A DNA stretch of 12,730 bases from Phenylobacterium aquaticum (GTDB lineage Bacteria; Pseudomonadota; Alphaproteobacteria; Caulobacterales; Caulobacteraceae): positions 1 through 12,730 of the forward strand of contig NZ_CANCLE010000117.1 in the NCBI RefSeq assembly GCF_947378715.1, written 5' to 3'. The number at the start of each line of letters is the position of its first letter. Positions within the stretch are counted from its first letter, which is position 1. The notes beneath the pieces are model-generated. The model was not told where the DNA came from and made no database searches. It saw only the letters and a list, made by a program, of their open reading frames with translations. Of the stretch, positions 1 through 7,945 are shown one piece after another. The translations under genes and the position numbers were made by a program.

Positions 1-3000
1 GCCTGGACTTCACTGGTGGTGAGACCGCCGACCTGGGCGGCCGTCAGGCCGGCCACCTGGGTGGCGGTGAGGCCGGCGATGGTGGTGGTCGAGAGGCTGC
101 CGACCGCCGTGCTGGTCAGGCCGCCGATCTGGGCGGCGGACAGTCGGGCGAGCTGGGCGGCGCCGAAGGCCCCGATCTGGTCGGTGGTCAGCGCATTGAT
201 CTGGGTCGAGGCCAGGGCCGCGACCTGGGTCGTGGACAGGCTGGCGACGGCGGTCGTGGTCAGGCCGGGGGCGGCGGTCGCGGACAGGGCGGCGAGCTGG
301 GCCGGCTTGAAGGCGGCCACCTGGGTCGCCGACATGCCGGCGACCTCGGTGCTGGTCAGGCCCATGACCTGGCTGGTGCTCAGGAGGCCGATCTGGGTCG
401 CCGACAGGGCCGAAATCTGGGCCTGGGCCATGGCCCCGATCTGGGTCGAGGTGATGGCGGCCAGCTGGGTGGTGGTCAGGGCGGCCAGTTCGGTGGCGGT
501 CAGGCCCTGGACGGCGGTGGTGGCGATGGCGCCGACCTGGGCGGCGGACAGGGCCGCCAGCTGGGCCGGGGTCAGGGCGGAGATGCTGTCCAGGGTCAGG
601 CCGCTGACCTGGGTCGAGGTCAGGGTGGCGACCTGGGTGGTGGTCAGGGCCGAGACCTGGGTGGAGCCGAGCGCGCTGATCCCGGTGGAGGTCACGCCGC
701 GCACCTGGCTGGTGGTCAGGGCCGCGACCTGGGCGGCGCTGAAGGCGGCGACCTGATCCTGGGTCAGGGCGTTGAGCTGGGTCGAGGTCAGGGCGGCGAC
801 CTGGCCGGCGCTGAGGCTGGCGACGGCGGTGGCCGACAGGCCCGGCGCGGCCGTGGCCGAGAGGGCGGCGAGCTGGGCCGGCGACAGGGCGTCGACCTGT
901 TCCACCGACATGGCCGCGACCTGGGTGCTGACCAGGCCGCGCATCTGGGTGGTGCTGAGCGCGGCGACCTGGGCCTCCGACAGGGAGGCGATCTGGACCT
1001 GGCTGAGGGCGCCCATCTGGGTCGAGGTGATCGCCCCGAACTGCGCGGCGCTGAGCAGGTCGATCTCGCCCTCGGTCAGGCCGGAGATGCCGGTGGCCGA
1101 CAGGGCGGCGACCTGGGTGGTGGCCAGGGCGGCCAGCTGGTTCGAGGTCAGGGCCGCGACCTCGTCGGCGGTCAGCCCCTTCATCTGGGTGGTGGCCAGC
1201 GCGGCCAGCTGGGAGGTGGTCAGGGCCTGGAGCTGGTCGAGGGTCAGGGCGCCGACCCCCGAGGCGTTGAGCCCGCGAATCTGGCTGGTGGTCAGGGCGG
1301 CCACCTGGGTGGTGGCCAGGGCGCTGACCTGGGTGGCGGCGAAGGCGCCGAGCTCGGCCGCCGTCAGGGCCGCCAGCTGGCCGGAGGTCAGATTGACGAT
1401 CTGGTCCTCGGTCAGCCCCTTCACCAGGGTGGTCGACAGGCCGGCGATCTGGGTGGTGGTCAGGGCGTTGACCTGGCCGACCGAGAGGGCGGCGACCTGG
1501 GTGGAGGCCAGGCCCCGGATCTGGTTGGCGGTCAGGGCCGCGACCTGGGCGCCGCTGAGCGAGGGGATCTGGTCGACGGTCAGCGCGCCCAGCTGGGTCG
1601 AGGTCAGGGCGGCGAACTGGCGGGTGGTGAGCGCGCCCAGCTGATCGGCGGTCAGGCCCTTGAGGCCGGTGGCGGACAGGGCGGCGACCTGGCCGGTGGC
1701 CATGGCCGCCAGCTGGGCGGTCGTCAGGGCGCCGACCTCGTCCCCGGTCAGGCCGTTCATCTGGGTGTTGGCCAGGGCCGCGACCTGGGTGGTGGTCAGG
1801 GCCTGGAGCTGGTCGGACGACAGGGCCCCGATGGCGGCGGCGCTGAGGCCCCGGACCTGGGTGGTGGTCAGGGCGGCGACCTGGGTGGTCATCAGGGCCT
1901 GGGTCTGGCTGGCGCTGAACGCCCCCAGTTCCTGGCTGGTCAGGGCGGCGATCTGCGGCGAGGTCAGGGCGCTGACCTGGTCCGGGGTCAGGCCGCGGAT
2001 CTGGGTCGCGCCCAGGCCGGCGATCTGGGTGGTGGTCAGGGCCGTCAGCTGGTCCCAGGACAGGGCCGCGACCCCGGCCGCCGTCAGGCCCCGGGCCTGG
2101 GTGGTGGTGAGCGCGGTGAGCTGGGTGGTGGCCAGCGTCGGGATCTGGTCGGTGGTCAGCGCCCCCACCTGGGTCGCGGTCAGGGCGCCCAGCTGGGTGG
2201 AGGTCAGGCCGGCGAGCTGGGCGGCGGTCAGGCCCTTGACCCCGGTGGCGGACAGGGCGGCGACCTGGGTGGTGGCCAGGGTGGCCATCTGGGTCGCGGT
2301 GAGGTTGGCGACGTCCTCGTCGGACAGCCCCTTGACCTGGGCGGCGGTGAGGGCTGCGACCTGGGTGGTGCTGAGCGCCTGCAGCTGTTCGAAGGACAGG
2401 GCGCCGACGGCGGTCGCGGTCAGCCCCTGGATCTGGGTGGTGGTCAGGCCGGCGACCTCGGCCGTGGTCATGGCCGCGATGTGGCCCGGGGTGAAGGCGG
2501 CCAGCTCGGCGGCGGTCAGGGCGCCGATCTGGGTCGCGCTCAGGGCGCCGATCTGGTCATCGGTCAGGCCGACGATCTGGGTGGTGGTGAAGGCGGCGAC
2601 CTGGGTGGTCGACAGCGCCCCCAGCTGGTTGGAGTCCAGGGCGGCCAGGCTGGTCGGCGACAATCCCTGGACCTGGGTGGTGGTCAGGCCGGCCAGCTGG
2701 GTGGTGGCCAGGCCGTCGATCTGGTCCGCGCTCAGCCCGCCGATCGCCGTGGCGGTGAGGGCGGCGAACTGGGTCGTGGCCAGGGCCGCGATCTGGGAAT
2801 CGCTCAGGCCCCGGATCTGGGTGGGGGTCAGGGCCGCGACCTGGGTGGTGGTCAGGGCGCCGAACTGATTGGCGCTGAAGGCCGCAAGGTCCGCCGGCAG
2901 CACGCCCTTGATCTGGGTCGCGGTGAGGGCGGCGACCTGGGTCGAGGACAAGGCGTCCAGCTGGTCGGAGCTGAGCGCCCCGATCTCGATCGCGGTCAGG

Positions 3001-5840
3001 CCGCGCATCTGGGTGGTGGACAGCGCGCCGACCTGGGTGGTGGTCAGGGCGCCGATCTGGGTGGTGGTGAGATTGCCGAGCTCGGTCGAGGTGAAGCCGG
3101 CGATCTGGCGGGTGCTGAGGGCCTCAAGCTGGGTGTCGACCAGGGCCTGGATCTGGTCGGCGTTCAGCACCGCCAGCTGGGTCGGGGTCAGGGCGGTGAC
3201 CTGATCCTCGCTGAGGCTCTTGACCTGGCCGACCGTCAGGCCGGTGACCTGGGTGGTCGAGAGGCTGCCCAGCTGGGTGTTGGTGAAGGCCGAGACCTGG
3301 GTGGTGGTCAGGCCGCGAATCTGGGCGGCGTTGAGGGCCGAGAGCTGGGTGGCCGACAGGCTGGCGAACTGGTCCGAGGACAGGGCCGCCAGGCTGGCGC
3401 CGGCCAGGCCCTTGATCTGGGTGGTGGTGAGGGCGGCGATCTGGGTTGTCGCCAGGCCGGTGACCTGGGTGGCGTTGAGAGCCGCGAGGTCCGAGGCGGA
3501 AAGCGCCGCCAACTGGCCGTTCGACAGGGCGGTGAGCTGGGAGGCGGCCAGGCCCTTGACCTGGGTCGCGGTCAGGCCGGCGATCTGGGTGGCGCTGAGC
3601 GCCCCCAGCTGGTCGAGGGACAGGATCCCGAGGGATGTGGCGGTCAGGCCGGCGATCTGGGTGGCGCTGAGCGCCGCGACCTGGGTGGTGGCCAGGGCGC
3701 CGATCTGGGTCGAAGCGAACCCGCTCAGGCCGGCGGCGCTGAGGCCCGCCAGCTGGGTGTTGCTGAGGCTGGCGATCTGGGTCTCGGTCACGCCCTGCCA
3801 CTGGGCGCGGCTGAAGGCGGAAATCTGGGTCGGGGCCAGGACCTTCAGCTGAGCATCGGTCAGGCCGCCGATCTCAGTGGTGGTGAAGCCGCGCACCTGG
3901 ACCATGTTCAGGCTGGCGACCTGGGTGGCGGTGAGCGCGGCGAACTGATCGGCGCTGAGATCGGCCAATTCGCCGGCGGTGAGGCCATCGATCTGGGTGA
4001 CGCTCAGGGCCGCGACCTGGGCGGTGGTCAGGGCGCCGATCTGATCGTCGGTCAGGGCGCCGACGCCGCTGGAGCTGAGGCCCGCGAACTGATCGCTGCT
4101 GAGGTTCGAGATCACGGTGGTGGACAGGGCCCGGACCTGGGCGGCCGTCAGGCCGCTGATCTGGGTCTGGTCCAGGGTGGCGAACTGGGTGGCGCTGAGG
4201 GCGGCCAGCTGGGCCACGCCCAGGGCGCTGACCTGGGTCGAGGTGAGGGCGTCGAGGGCCTGGTTGGAGAGTCCGGCGACCTCGGTGGTGGTGAAGGCGC
4301 GGATCTGCATGGCGCTCATGGCGCCAAGCTGGGTCGAGGACAGGGCCGCGAACTGCTCGCCGGACAGGGCCGCGACGCTGGCCGGGGGCAGGGCCATGAT
4401 CTGCTGGGCGCTCAGCCGTCCGACCTGGGCCGGGGTCAGGGCGGCGACCTGGCTGGTGGTGAGCGCGCTGACGTCGGCGGCCGACAGGGCGGCCAGCTGG
4501 GTGTCGGCCAGGCCGGTCAGCTGGGTCGAGGTCAGCCCCTTGACCTGGCTGGCGGCCAGGGCGGCGATCTGGGTGGTCGACAGCGCGCCGACCTGATCGG
4601 CGCTCAGGGCGCCCAGGCTGGCGGCGCTGAAGCCCTTGATCTGCGGGCTGGTCAGGGCGGCGACCTGGGTGGTGGCCAGGGCGGCGATCTGGGTGGGGGT
4701 GAGCGCGCCGATCTCGGTGAGGGTCAGGCCGGCCAGCTGGCCGGAGCTGAGGCCGGCGATGTGGTCGGTGGTCAGGCTCTTGACCTGGGCCGCGCTCAGG
4801 GCGGCGATCTGGGTGGCCGAGAGGCTGGCGAGCTGGTCGCCGGAGATGGCCGCGATCTCGGTCGTCGCCAGGCCGCGCATCTGCACGGTGGTCAGGGCCG
4901 CCATCTGGTCCGAGGACAGGCTGGCGAACTGGTCGAGGCTGAGGCTGGCCAGGCCGGAGCCGGTCATGCCGGAGACCTGGCGCGGGGTCAGGGCGGCGAT
5001 CTGGGTCGTCGCCAGGGCGTTGAGCTGGGTGGTGGTCAGCGACCCCAGGGCCGCGGGCGTCAGGCCGGCCAGCTGGGTGGTGGTCAGCGCGCCGATCTGG
5101 TCGCCGGAGAGGCTGCGGATCTGGGTGGTGGCCAGGACCGCCAGCTGGGTCGAGCTGACCCCGGCCAGCTGGTCGGGGTCCAGGGCGGCCATGTCCTGGG
5201 CGGTCAGGGCCTTGATCTGGGCGCTCGACAGGGCGCTGATCTGGGTGGGGGTGAGGGCGCTGATCTGGGTGGTGGTGAAGGCGCCGACCTCGGTGGCGGT
5301 CAGGGCGGCGAACTGCCCGTCCGACAGGGACTGCAGCTGGGTCTGGGTCAGGCCCCGGACCTGGCCGGAGGTGAGGGACGCCACCTGGGGACCGGTCAGG
5401 GCCGCGAGCTGGTCGCTGGACAGCGCGGCCAGTTCGGTTCCGGTCAGGCCGTTGAGCTGTTTGGTGGTCAGGCCGGCGATCTGCGAGGTGGTCAGGGCGG
5501 CCAGCTGGTCGCCCGACAGGGCCGCCAGATCGGCCGCCGTCAGGCCGCTCATCTGGGTCGCGGCGAGGCTGGCGATGTCCTGCGGATCGAAGCCGGTGAA
5601 CTGCGAGGCGCTGAGCACCGACAGCTGGGCGGCGCTGAAGGTGATCTGGCTGGGAACCAGCGCCTGGATCTGGACCTTGGTCAGGGCCGTCATCTGACGG
5701 GTCGACAGGGCCGCCAGCTGGGTCCCGCTGAGCTGGCTGATCTCCGTCGTGGTCAGGGCGGCGATCTGGGTCGCCGACAGGCTGTTCAGATCGGTCGAGG
5801 TCAGGCCGGTGACGGTCTCGCGGCTGAGGCTGGCGATCTG
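1..5840 (-). repeat. In-frame 24-bp (8-residue) tandem coding repeat, about 243 units
   Basis: On the minus strand the Q codon of each unit begins its plus-strand triplet at a position equal to 9 modulo 24. This holds from 57 to 5625, which is 232 units with no insertion or deletion. Closer to the N-terminus one unit has seven residues (QITFSAA, 5628-5648), after which the register shifts by one codon. Units differ at the DNA level, mostly G/C exchanges at third codon positions of the minus frame plus many replacements. This is therefore a diverged protein repeat, not a recent identical satellite. Confidence 0.95.
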
Positions 5841-5873
5841 CTGGGGGCTGTAGATCGAATAGGCCGAGATCAT
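1..5873 (-). CDS. Giant octapeptide-repeat protein, partial (C-terminus beyond left edge)
   Basis: The frame read leftwards from the ATG at 5873 has no stop to the window edge, giving at least 1957 residues. It begins MISAYSIYSPQQIASLS, and the octad repeat starts at about residue 12. Each octad is Q (or E, D, T, S, A, G), then I/V/L/M/F, two small or variable residues, L or F, T or S, then two small polar residues. About 243 copies are present, with almost no Cys or Trp. There is no Sec or Tat signal, membrane segment or other domain in the visible part. The start is chosen because it is the only ATG before the in-frame stop at 5958-5960, and an AAAGG (5883-5887) lies nine bases upstream. 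I do not recognise a named family. A secreted or surface structural protein is an inference; with no N-terminal signal, export would need a C-terminal (type I) signal outside the window. A sigma-54 element lies upstream. Confidence 0.9.
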   Translation of the reverse strand, partial: MISAYSIYSPQQIASLSRETVTGLTSTDLNSLSATQIAALTTTEISQLSGTQLAALSTRQMTALTKVQIQALVPSQITFSAAQLSVLSASQFTGFDPQDIASLAATQMSGLTAADLAALSGDQLAALTTSQIAGLTTKQLNGLTGTELAALSSDQLAALTGPQVASLTSGQVRGLTQTQLQSLSDGQFAALTATEVGAFTTTQISALTPTQISALSSAQIKALTAQDMAALDPDQLAGVSSTQLAVLATTQIRSLSGDQIGALTTTQLAGLTPAALGSLTTTQLNALATTQIAALTPRQVSGMTGSGLASLSLDQFASLSSDQMAALTTVQMRGLATTEIAAISGDQLASLSATQIAALSAAQVKSLTTDHIAGLSSGQLAGLTLTEIGALTPTQIAALATTQVAALTSPQIKGFSAASLGALSADQVGALSTTQIAALAASQVKGLTSTQLTGLADTQLAALSAADVSALTTSQVAALTPAQVGRLSAQQIMALPPASVAALSGEQFAALSSTQLGAMSAMQIRAFTTTEVAGLSNQALDALTSTQVSALGVAQLAALSATQFATLDQTQISGLTAAQVRALSTTVISNLSSDQFAGLSSSGVGALTDDQIGALTTAQVAALSVTQIDGLTAGELADLSADQFAALTATQVASLNMVQVRGFTTTEIGGLTDAQLKVLAPTQISAFSRAQWQGVTETQIASLSNTQLAGLSAAGLSGFASTQIGALATTQVAALSATQIAGLTATSLGILSLDQLGALSATQIAGLTATQVKGLAASQLTALSNGQLAALSASDLAALNATQVTGLATTQIAALTTTQIKGLAGASLAALSSDQFASLSATQLSALNAAQIRGLTTTQVSAFTNTQLGSLSTTQVTGLTVGQVKSLSEDQVTALTPTQLAVLNADQIQALVDTQLEALSTRQIAGFTSTELGNLTTTQIGALTTTQVGALSTTQMRGLTAIEIGALSSDQLDALSSTQVAALTATQIKGVLPADLAAFSANQFGALTTTQVAALTPTQIRGLSDSQIAALATTQFAALTATAIGGLSADQIDGLATTQLAGLTTTQVQGLSPTSLAALDSNQLGALSTTQVAAFTTTQIVGLTDDQIGALSATQIGALTAAELAAFTPGHIAAMTTAEVAGLTTTQIQGLTATAVGALSFEQLQALSTTQVAALTAAQVKGLSDEDVANLTATQMATLATTQVAALSATGVKGLTAAQLAGLTSTQLGALTATQVGALTTDQIPTLATTQLTALTTTQARGLTAAGVAALSWDQLTALTTTQIAGLGATQIRGLTPDQVSALTSPQIAALTSQELGAFSASQTQALMTTQVAALTTTQVRGLSAAAIGALSSDQLQALTTTQVAALANTQMNGLTGDEVGALTTAQLAAMATGQVAALSATGLKGLTADQLGALTTRQFAALTSTQLGALTVDQIPSLSGAQVAALTANQIRGLASTQVAALSVGQVNALTTTQIAGLSTTLVKGLTEDQIVNLTSGQLAALTAAELGAFAATQVSALATTQVAALTTSQIRGLNASGVGALTLDQLQALTTSQLAALATTQMKGLTADEVAALTSNQLAALATTQVAALSATGISGLTEGEIDLLSAAQFGAITSTQMGALSQVQIASLSEAQVAALSTTQMRGLVSTQVAAMSVEQVDALSPAQLAALSATAAPGLSATAVASLSAGQVAALTSTQLNALTQDQVAAFSAAQVAALTTSQVRGVTSTGISALGSTQVSALTTTQVATLTSTQVSGLTLDSISALTPAQLAALSAAQVGAIATTAVQGLTATELAALTTTQLAAITSTQIGAMAQAQISALSATQIGLLSTSQVMGLTSTEVAGMSATQVAAFKPAQLAALSATAAPGLTTTAVASLSTTQVAALASTQINALTTDQIGAFGAAQLARLSAAQIGGLTSTAVGSLSTTTIAGLTATQVAGLTAAQVGGLTTSEVQ
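697..5220 (-). repeat. 240-bp (10-octad, 80-residue) higher-order repeat within the array
   Basis: Octads of the form Q-x-[RK]-G-[LMVF] recur at fixed spacings. Plus-strand starts of their first codon are 705, 945, 1185, 1425 and 1665 (all 240 apart); 1281, 1521, 1761 (Asn instead of Arg/Lys), 2001 and 2241 (240 apart); 1857, 2097 and 2337 (240 apart); 2673 (Gln instead of Arg/Lys) and 2913; 3321 and 3561; 4545 and 4785; 4641, 4881 and 5121. The series interlock at 96 and 144 bases (4 + 6 octads). Flanking octads match too, for example 4321-4410 with 4561-4650. The phase slips in places, so the super-repeat is not continuous. Confidence 0.75.
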
Positions 5874-6029
5874 GGGCGCAGGCCTTTGATCACCACCGGC
5901 CGGCGCGCGGGCTCGCAAGCCGGGACAGGCGCCCGACCGGCAGAACTCAAGCTGTACCTAGCCCCGTAGGCGGCCATGGGGTCCCCTGCGCGGCGCCCGG
6001 CTCTGGGCGTCGCCATTAACCAAACCGAC

Positions 6030-6045
6030 GCAAAAGTCGTGCCAA
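6030..6045 (-). promoter_or_regulatory. Sigma-54 (RpoN) -24/-12 promoter facing the repeat gene
   Basis: The minus strand reads TTGGCACGACTTTTGC. This matches the consensus TGGCAC-N5-TTGC with the invariant GG (6043-6042) and GC (6031-6030) at the required 12-base offset. Only the base after GC departs from the usual A/T. The predicted transcription start is near 6018, giving a leader of about 145 bases before the ATG at 5873. No other recognisable promoter was found for that gene. Confidence 0.75.
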
Positions 6046-6136
6046 GTCAGAATTTTGGTAAAACGATGAATTAATAGGGATTTCTGAAGCATGGCGGCGT
6101 CGGGCGGCAGCTTCTGCCGACGCAGTCGCCGCCCAT

Positions 6137-6148
6137 CCGTTAAAACGG
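6137..6148. promoter_or_regulatory. Small inverted repeat at enhancer distance from the sigma-54 element
   Basis: CCGTT-AA-AACGG is a 5-bp inverted repeat separated by two bases. It lies about 92-103 bases upstream of the -24 box. Sigma-54 activators usually bind dyad sites 80-150 bases upstream, so this is a candidate upstream activator site. The dyad is short and I cannot assign it to a known activator. Confidence 0.3.
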
Positions 6149-6336
6149 CGGGGCGCAGGCCGGGCTCCAACCCGAGTCGGAAGGCGGCCGTCGCCGTGGC
6201 GACGAACTGCCCGATCCGTCGCCACTGGCGCGCTCCGGCCGTCAAACCGCAGGCAGGCGGCCCAAAAACGCCGGGCGGGGGCTTTGGCGGTGGCGTCGGC
6301 CGAACCGGGCTTCGTAGGACAGGGCTCCGCAGGGTC

Positions 6337-6344
6337 AGGGAGGA
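6337..6344 (+). promoter_or_regulatory. Ribosome binding site for the flavin amine oxidase
   Basis: AGGGAGGA lies six bases before the ATG at 6351. It fixes the start that places the twin-arginine motif at residues 9-14. Confidence 0.75.
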
Positions 6345-6350
6345 CGCCGC

Positions 6351-7943
6351 ATGGAACAGACCGGTCAGAAGACGACACGCCGACAGTTGCTGTCGACCAT
6401 CGGGGTCCTGGGCGGGACCGCCCTGCTCTACAACATGATGACCACGCTGGGGTACGCGGCCGAGACCCAGTTCGCCGGCCCGCCCAACCTGTCAGGCGCC
6501 AAGAAGGGCGCCTCGGTGATCGTGCTGGGCGCGGGCCTGGCCGGCATGCTGGCGGCCTATGAGCTGACCAAGGCCGGCTACAAGGTCCAGATCCTGGAAT
6601 ATCAGGGCCGGGCAGGCGGGCGGAACTGGTCGCTCTATGGCGGCGACACCTATACCGAGCTGGGCGGGGCGACCCAGAAGGTCGGCTTCGCGCCCGGCAA
6701 CTACATGAACCCTGGCCCCTGGCGCATCCCGCACCACCACCGGACCCTGCTGCACTATTGCAAGTCGTTCGGCGTGGCGCTCGAGCCCTTCATCCAGTTC
6801 AACCACAACGCCTATGTGCATAATGTCGGCGCCTTCGGCGGCAAGCCCCAGAGGTTCAAGGCGCTGGCCGCCGACTTCGAGGGCAATGTCGCCGAGCTGC
6901 TCGGCAAGGCGCTCGACCAGAAGAGCCTCGACGCCGAGGTCACGGCCGAGGATCGCGACCGCCTGAAGGAGGCGCTGCGCGAATGGGGCATGCTCGACAA
7001 GGACATGCGCTACGCCAAGAACCTGCGCTCGTCCGAGCACCGGGGCTTCGACCGGCCGCCGGGCGGCGGGGTCAATGGCGCGCCGACGCCCTCGGATGTC
7101 TTCGCCCTGCATGACGTGCTGGATTCCGGCATCTGGCGGAACATGGCGTTCTTCATGAACAGCGAGTTCCAGACCACCATGTTCCAGCCGGTCGGCGGCA
7201 TGGGCATGATCGGCAAGGCCTTTGCGGCCAAGGTCCAGCCGCTGATCACCTACAACGCCAAGGTCACCAAGATCGACCAGGGCAAGAAGGGCGTGACCGT
7301 CACCTATGCCGACACCGGCACGGGCGCGGTCACCGAGGCCAAGGCCGACTGGTGCGTCTGCACCATCCCGCTCACGGTGCTGAGCCAGATCGAGAGCAAC
7401 CTGTCCGACGGCCTGCAGGCGGCGATCGCCGCCGTGCCCTATTCCAACTCGGTCAAGATCGGCCTGGAGATGAGCCGCCGGTTCTGGGAGGAGGACGCCT
7501 CGATCTATGGCGGCCACAGCTTCACCAACCAGGAGATCAGCCTGATCTCCTATCCCAACAACAACTTCTTCAAGGACGGCCCGGCGGTCCTCTTGGGCGC
7601 CTTCGCGAGCGGCATGGGCGGCTATCACCTGGCCGGCATGACCCCGGAGCAGCGGATCGAGGCGGCCCTGGCCCAGGGCTCGGTGTTCCACCCGGAGAGC
7701 TATCGCAAGGAATTCCTGAACGGGGCGTCCGTCGCCTGGAACCGCGTGCCCTGGATGCTCGGCTGCTGCGCCCGCTGGACCGAGGAGACCCGCGAGGCCC
7801 ACTACCAGACCCTGGTCGCCATGGACGACCGCGTGGTCCTGGCCGGCGAGCACGCATCCTATGTCGGCTGCTGGATGGAGGGGGCGCTGCTCTCGTCCAT
7901 CGACGCCATCACCCGTCTGCACAAGCGCGCGCTGGAGGCCTGA
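6351..7943 (+). CDS. Tat-exported FAD-dependent amine oxidase, L-amino-acid oxidase type
   Basis: This 530-residue protein is predicted to oxidise an amine, probably an alpha-amino acid, to the imine with FAD in the periplasm. The N-terminus carries a twin-arginine motif, TRRQLL (residues 9-14), and a hydrophobic stretch ending near YAAE (about 38). The Rossmann FAD motif GAGLAG is at 60-65 with the ribose-binding Glu83, followed by GRAGGR (86-91). The segment GPWRIP (122-127) lines up with GPMRLP of snake L-amino-acid oxidases, so Arg125 matches their substrate-carboxylate arginine (Arg90). RFWEED (about 380) and AGEHASYVGCWMEG (498-511) are further family motifs. The stop is two bases from the cytochrome c start, so the two are surely co-transcribed. 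By analogy with NicA2 and its cytochrome CycN, it may act as a dehydrogenase passing electrons to that cytochrome. The substrate is unknown; a monoamine or polyamine is possible. Confidence 0.88.
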   Translation: MEQTGQKTTRRQLLSTIGVLGGTALLYNMMTTLGYAAETQFAGPPNLSGAKKGASVIVLGAGLAGMLAAYELTKAGYKVQILEYQGRAGGRNWSLYGGDTYTELGGATQKVGFAPGNYMNPGPWRIPHHHRTLLHYCKSFGVALEPFIQFNHNAYVHNVGAFGGKPQRFKALAADFEGNVAELLGKALDQKSLDAEVTAEDRDRLKEALREWGMLDKDMRYAKNLRSSEHRGFDRPPGGGVNGAPTPSDVFALHDVLDSGIWRNMAFFMNSEFQTTMFQPVGGMGMIGKAFAAKVQPLITYNAKVTKIDQGKKGVTVTYADTGTGAVTEAKADWCVCTIPLTVLSQIESNLSDGLQAAIAAVPYSNSVKIGLEMSRRFWEEDASIYGGHSFTNQEISLISYPNNNFFKDGPAVLLGAFASGMGGYHLAGMTPEQRIEAALAQGSVFHPESYRKEFLNGASVAWNRVPWMLGCCARWTEETREAHYQTLVAMDDRVVLAGEHASYVGCWMEGALLSSIDAITRLHKRALEA

Positions 7944-7945
7944 TC

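Larger units (their letters stand above)
5874..6350. other. Divergent intergenic region between repeat gene and flavin oxidase gene
   Basis: This is the only long non-coding stretch. From the repeat-gene side it holds a leader of about 145 bases, the sigma-54 element at 6030-6045, an AT-rich block at about 6046-6090 that could be bent (IHF-like role, inferred), and the dyad at 6137-6148. From about 6150 to 6335 it is plain GC-rich DNA in which I see no sigma-70-type promoter for the rightward gene. A single TTAACCA (6016-6022) resembles half of a CtrA site. Short frames here have no ribosome site or recognisable product. Confidence 0.6.

Noticed and set aside
16..3852. Series of Trp/Val/Arg-rich plus-strand open frames
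   Set aside because: They are broken by several stops and show improbable Trp content. They are shadows of the octad repeat in another frame.
1..5840. CRISPR array or non-coding satellite
   Set aside because: The 24-base period has no conserved repeat/unique spacer alternation, and the sequence stays open in one frame with protein-level constraint.
1..5840. TAL-effector-type DNA-binding repeats
   Set aside because: Only a short L-T-x-x-Q-[VI] resemblance; the period is 8 rather than 33-35 residues and there is no variable di-residue.
2481..5969. Plus-strand Gly/Gln/Asp-rich long open frame
   Set aside because: It mirrors the repeat gene codon for codon, has no ribosome site, and its periodic hydrophilic text has no fold logic. 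The minus frame has the hydrophobic pattern, a good start and a promoter.
6016..6022. CtrA binding site
   Set aside because: Only one TTAACCA half-site without a second TTAA at the required seven-base spacing; not called as a separate feature.
5958..6438. Short open frames on both strands in the intergenic region
   Set aside because: Arg/Pro/Ala-rich high-GC artefacts without ribosome sites, overlapping the promoter region and each other.
6492..7922. Long minus-strand open frame opposite the flavin oxidase
   Set aside because: The plus strand encodes a clear flavoenzyme with all family motifs; the opposite frame has no recognisable features.
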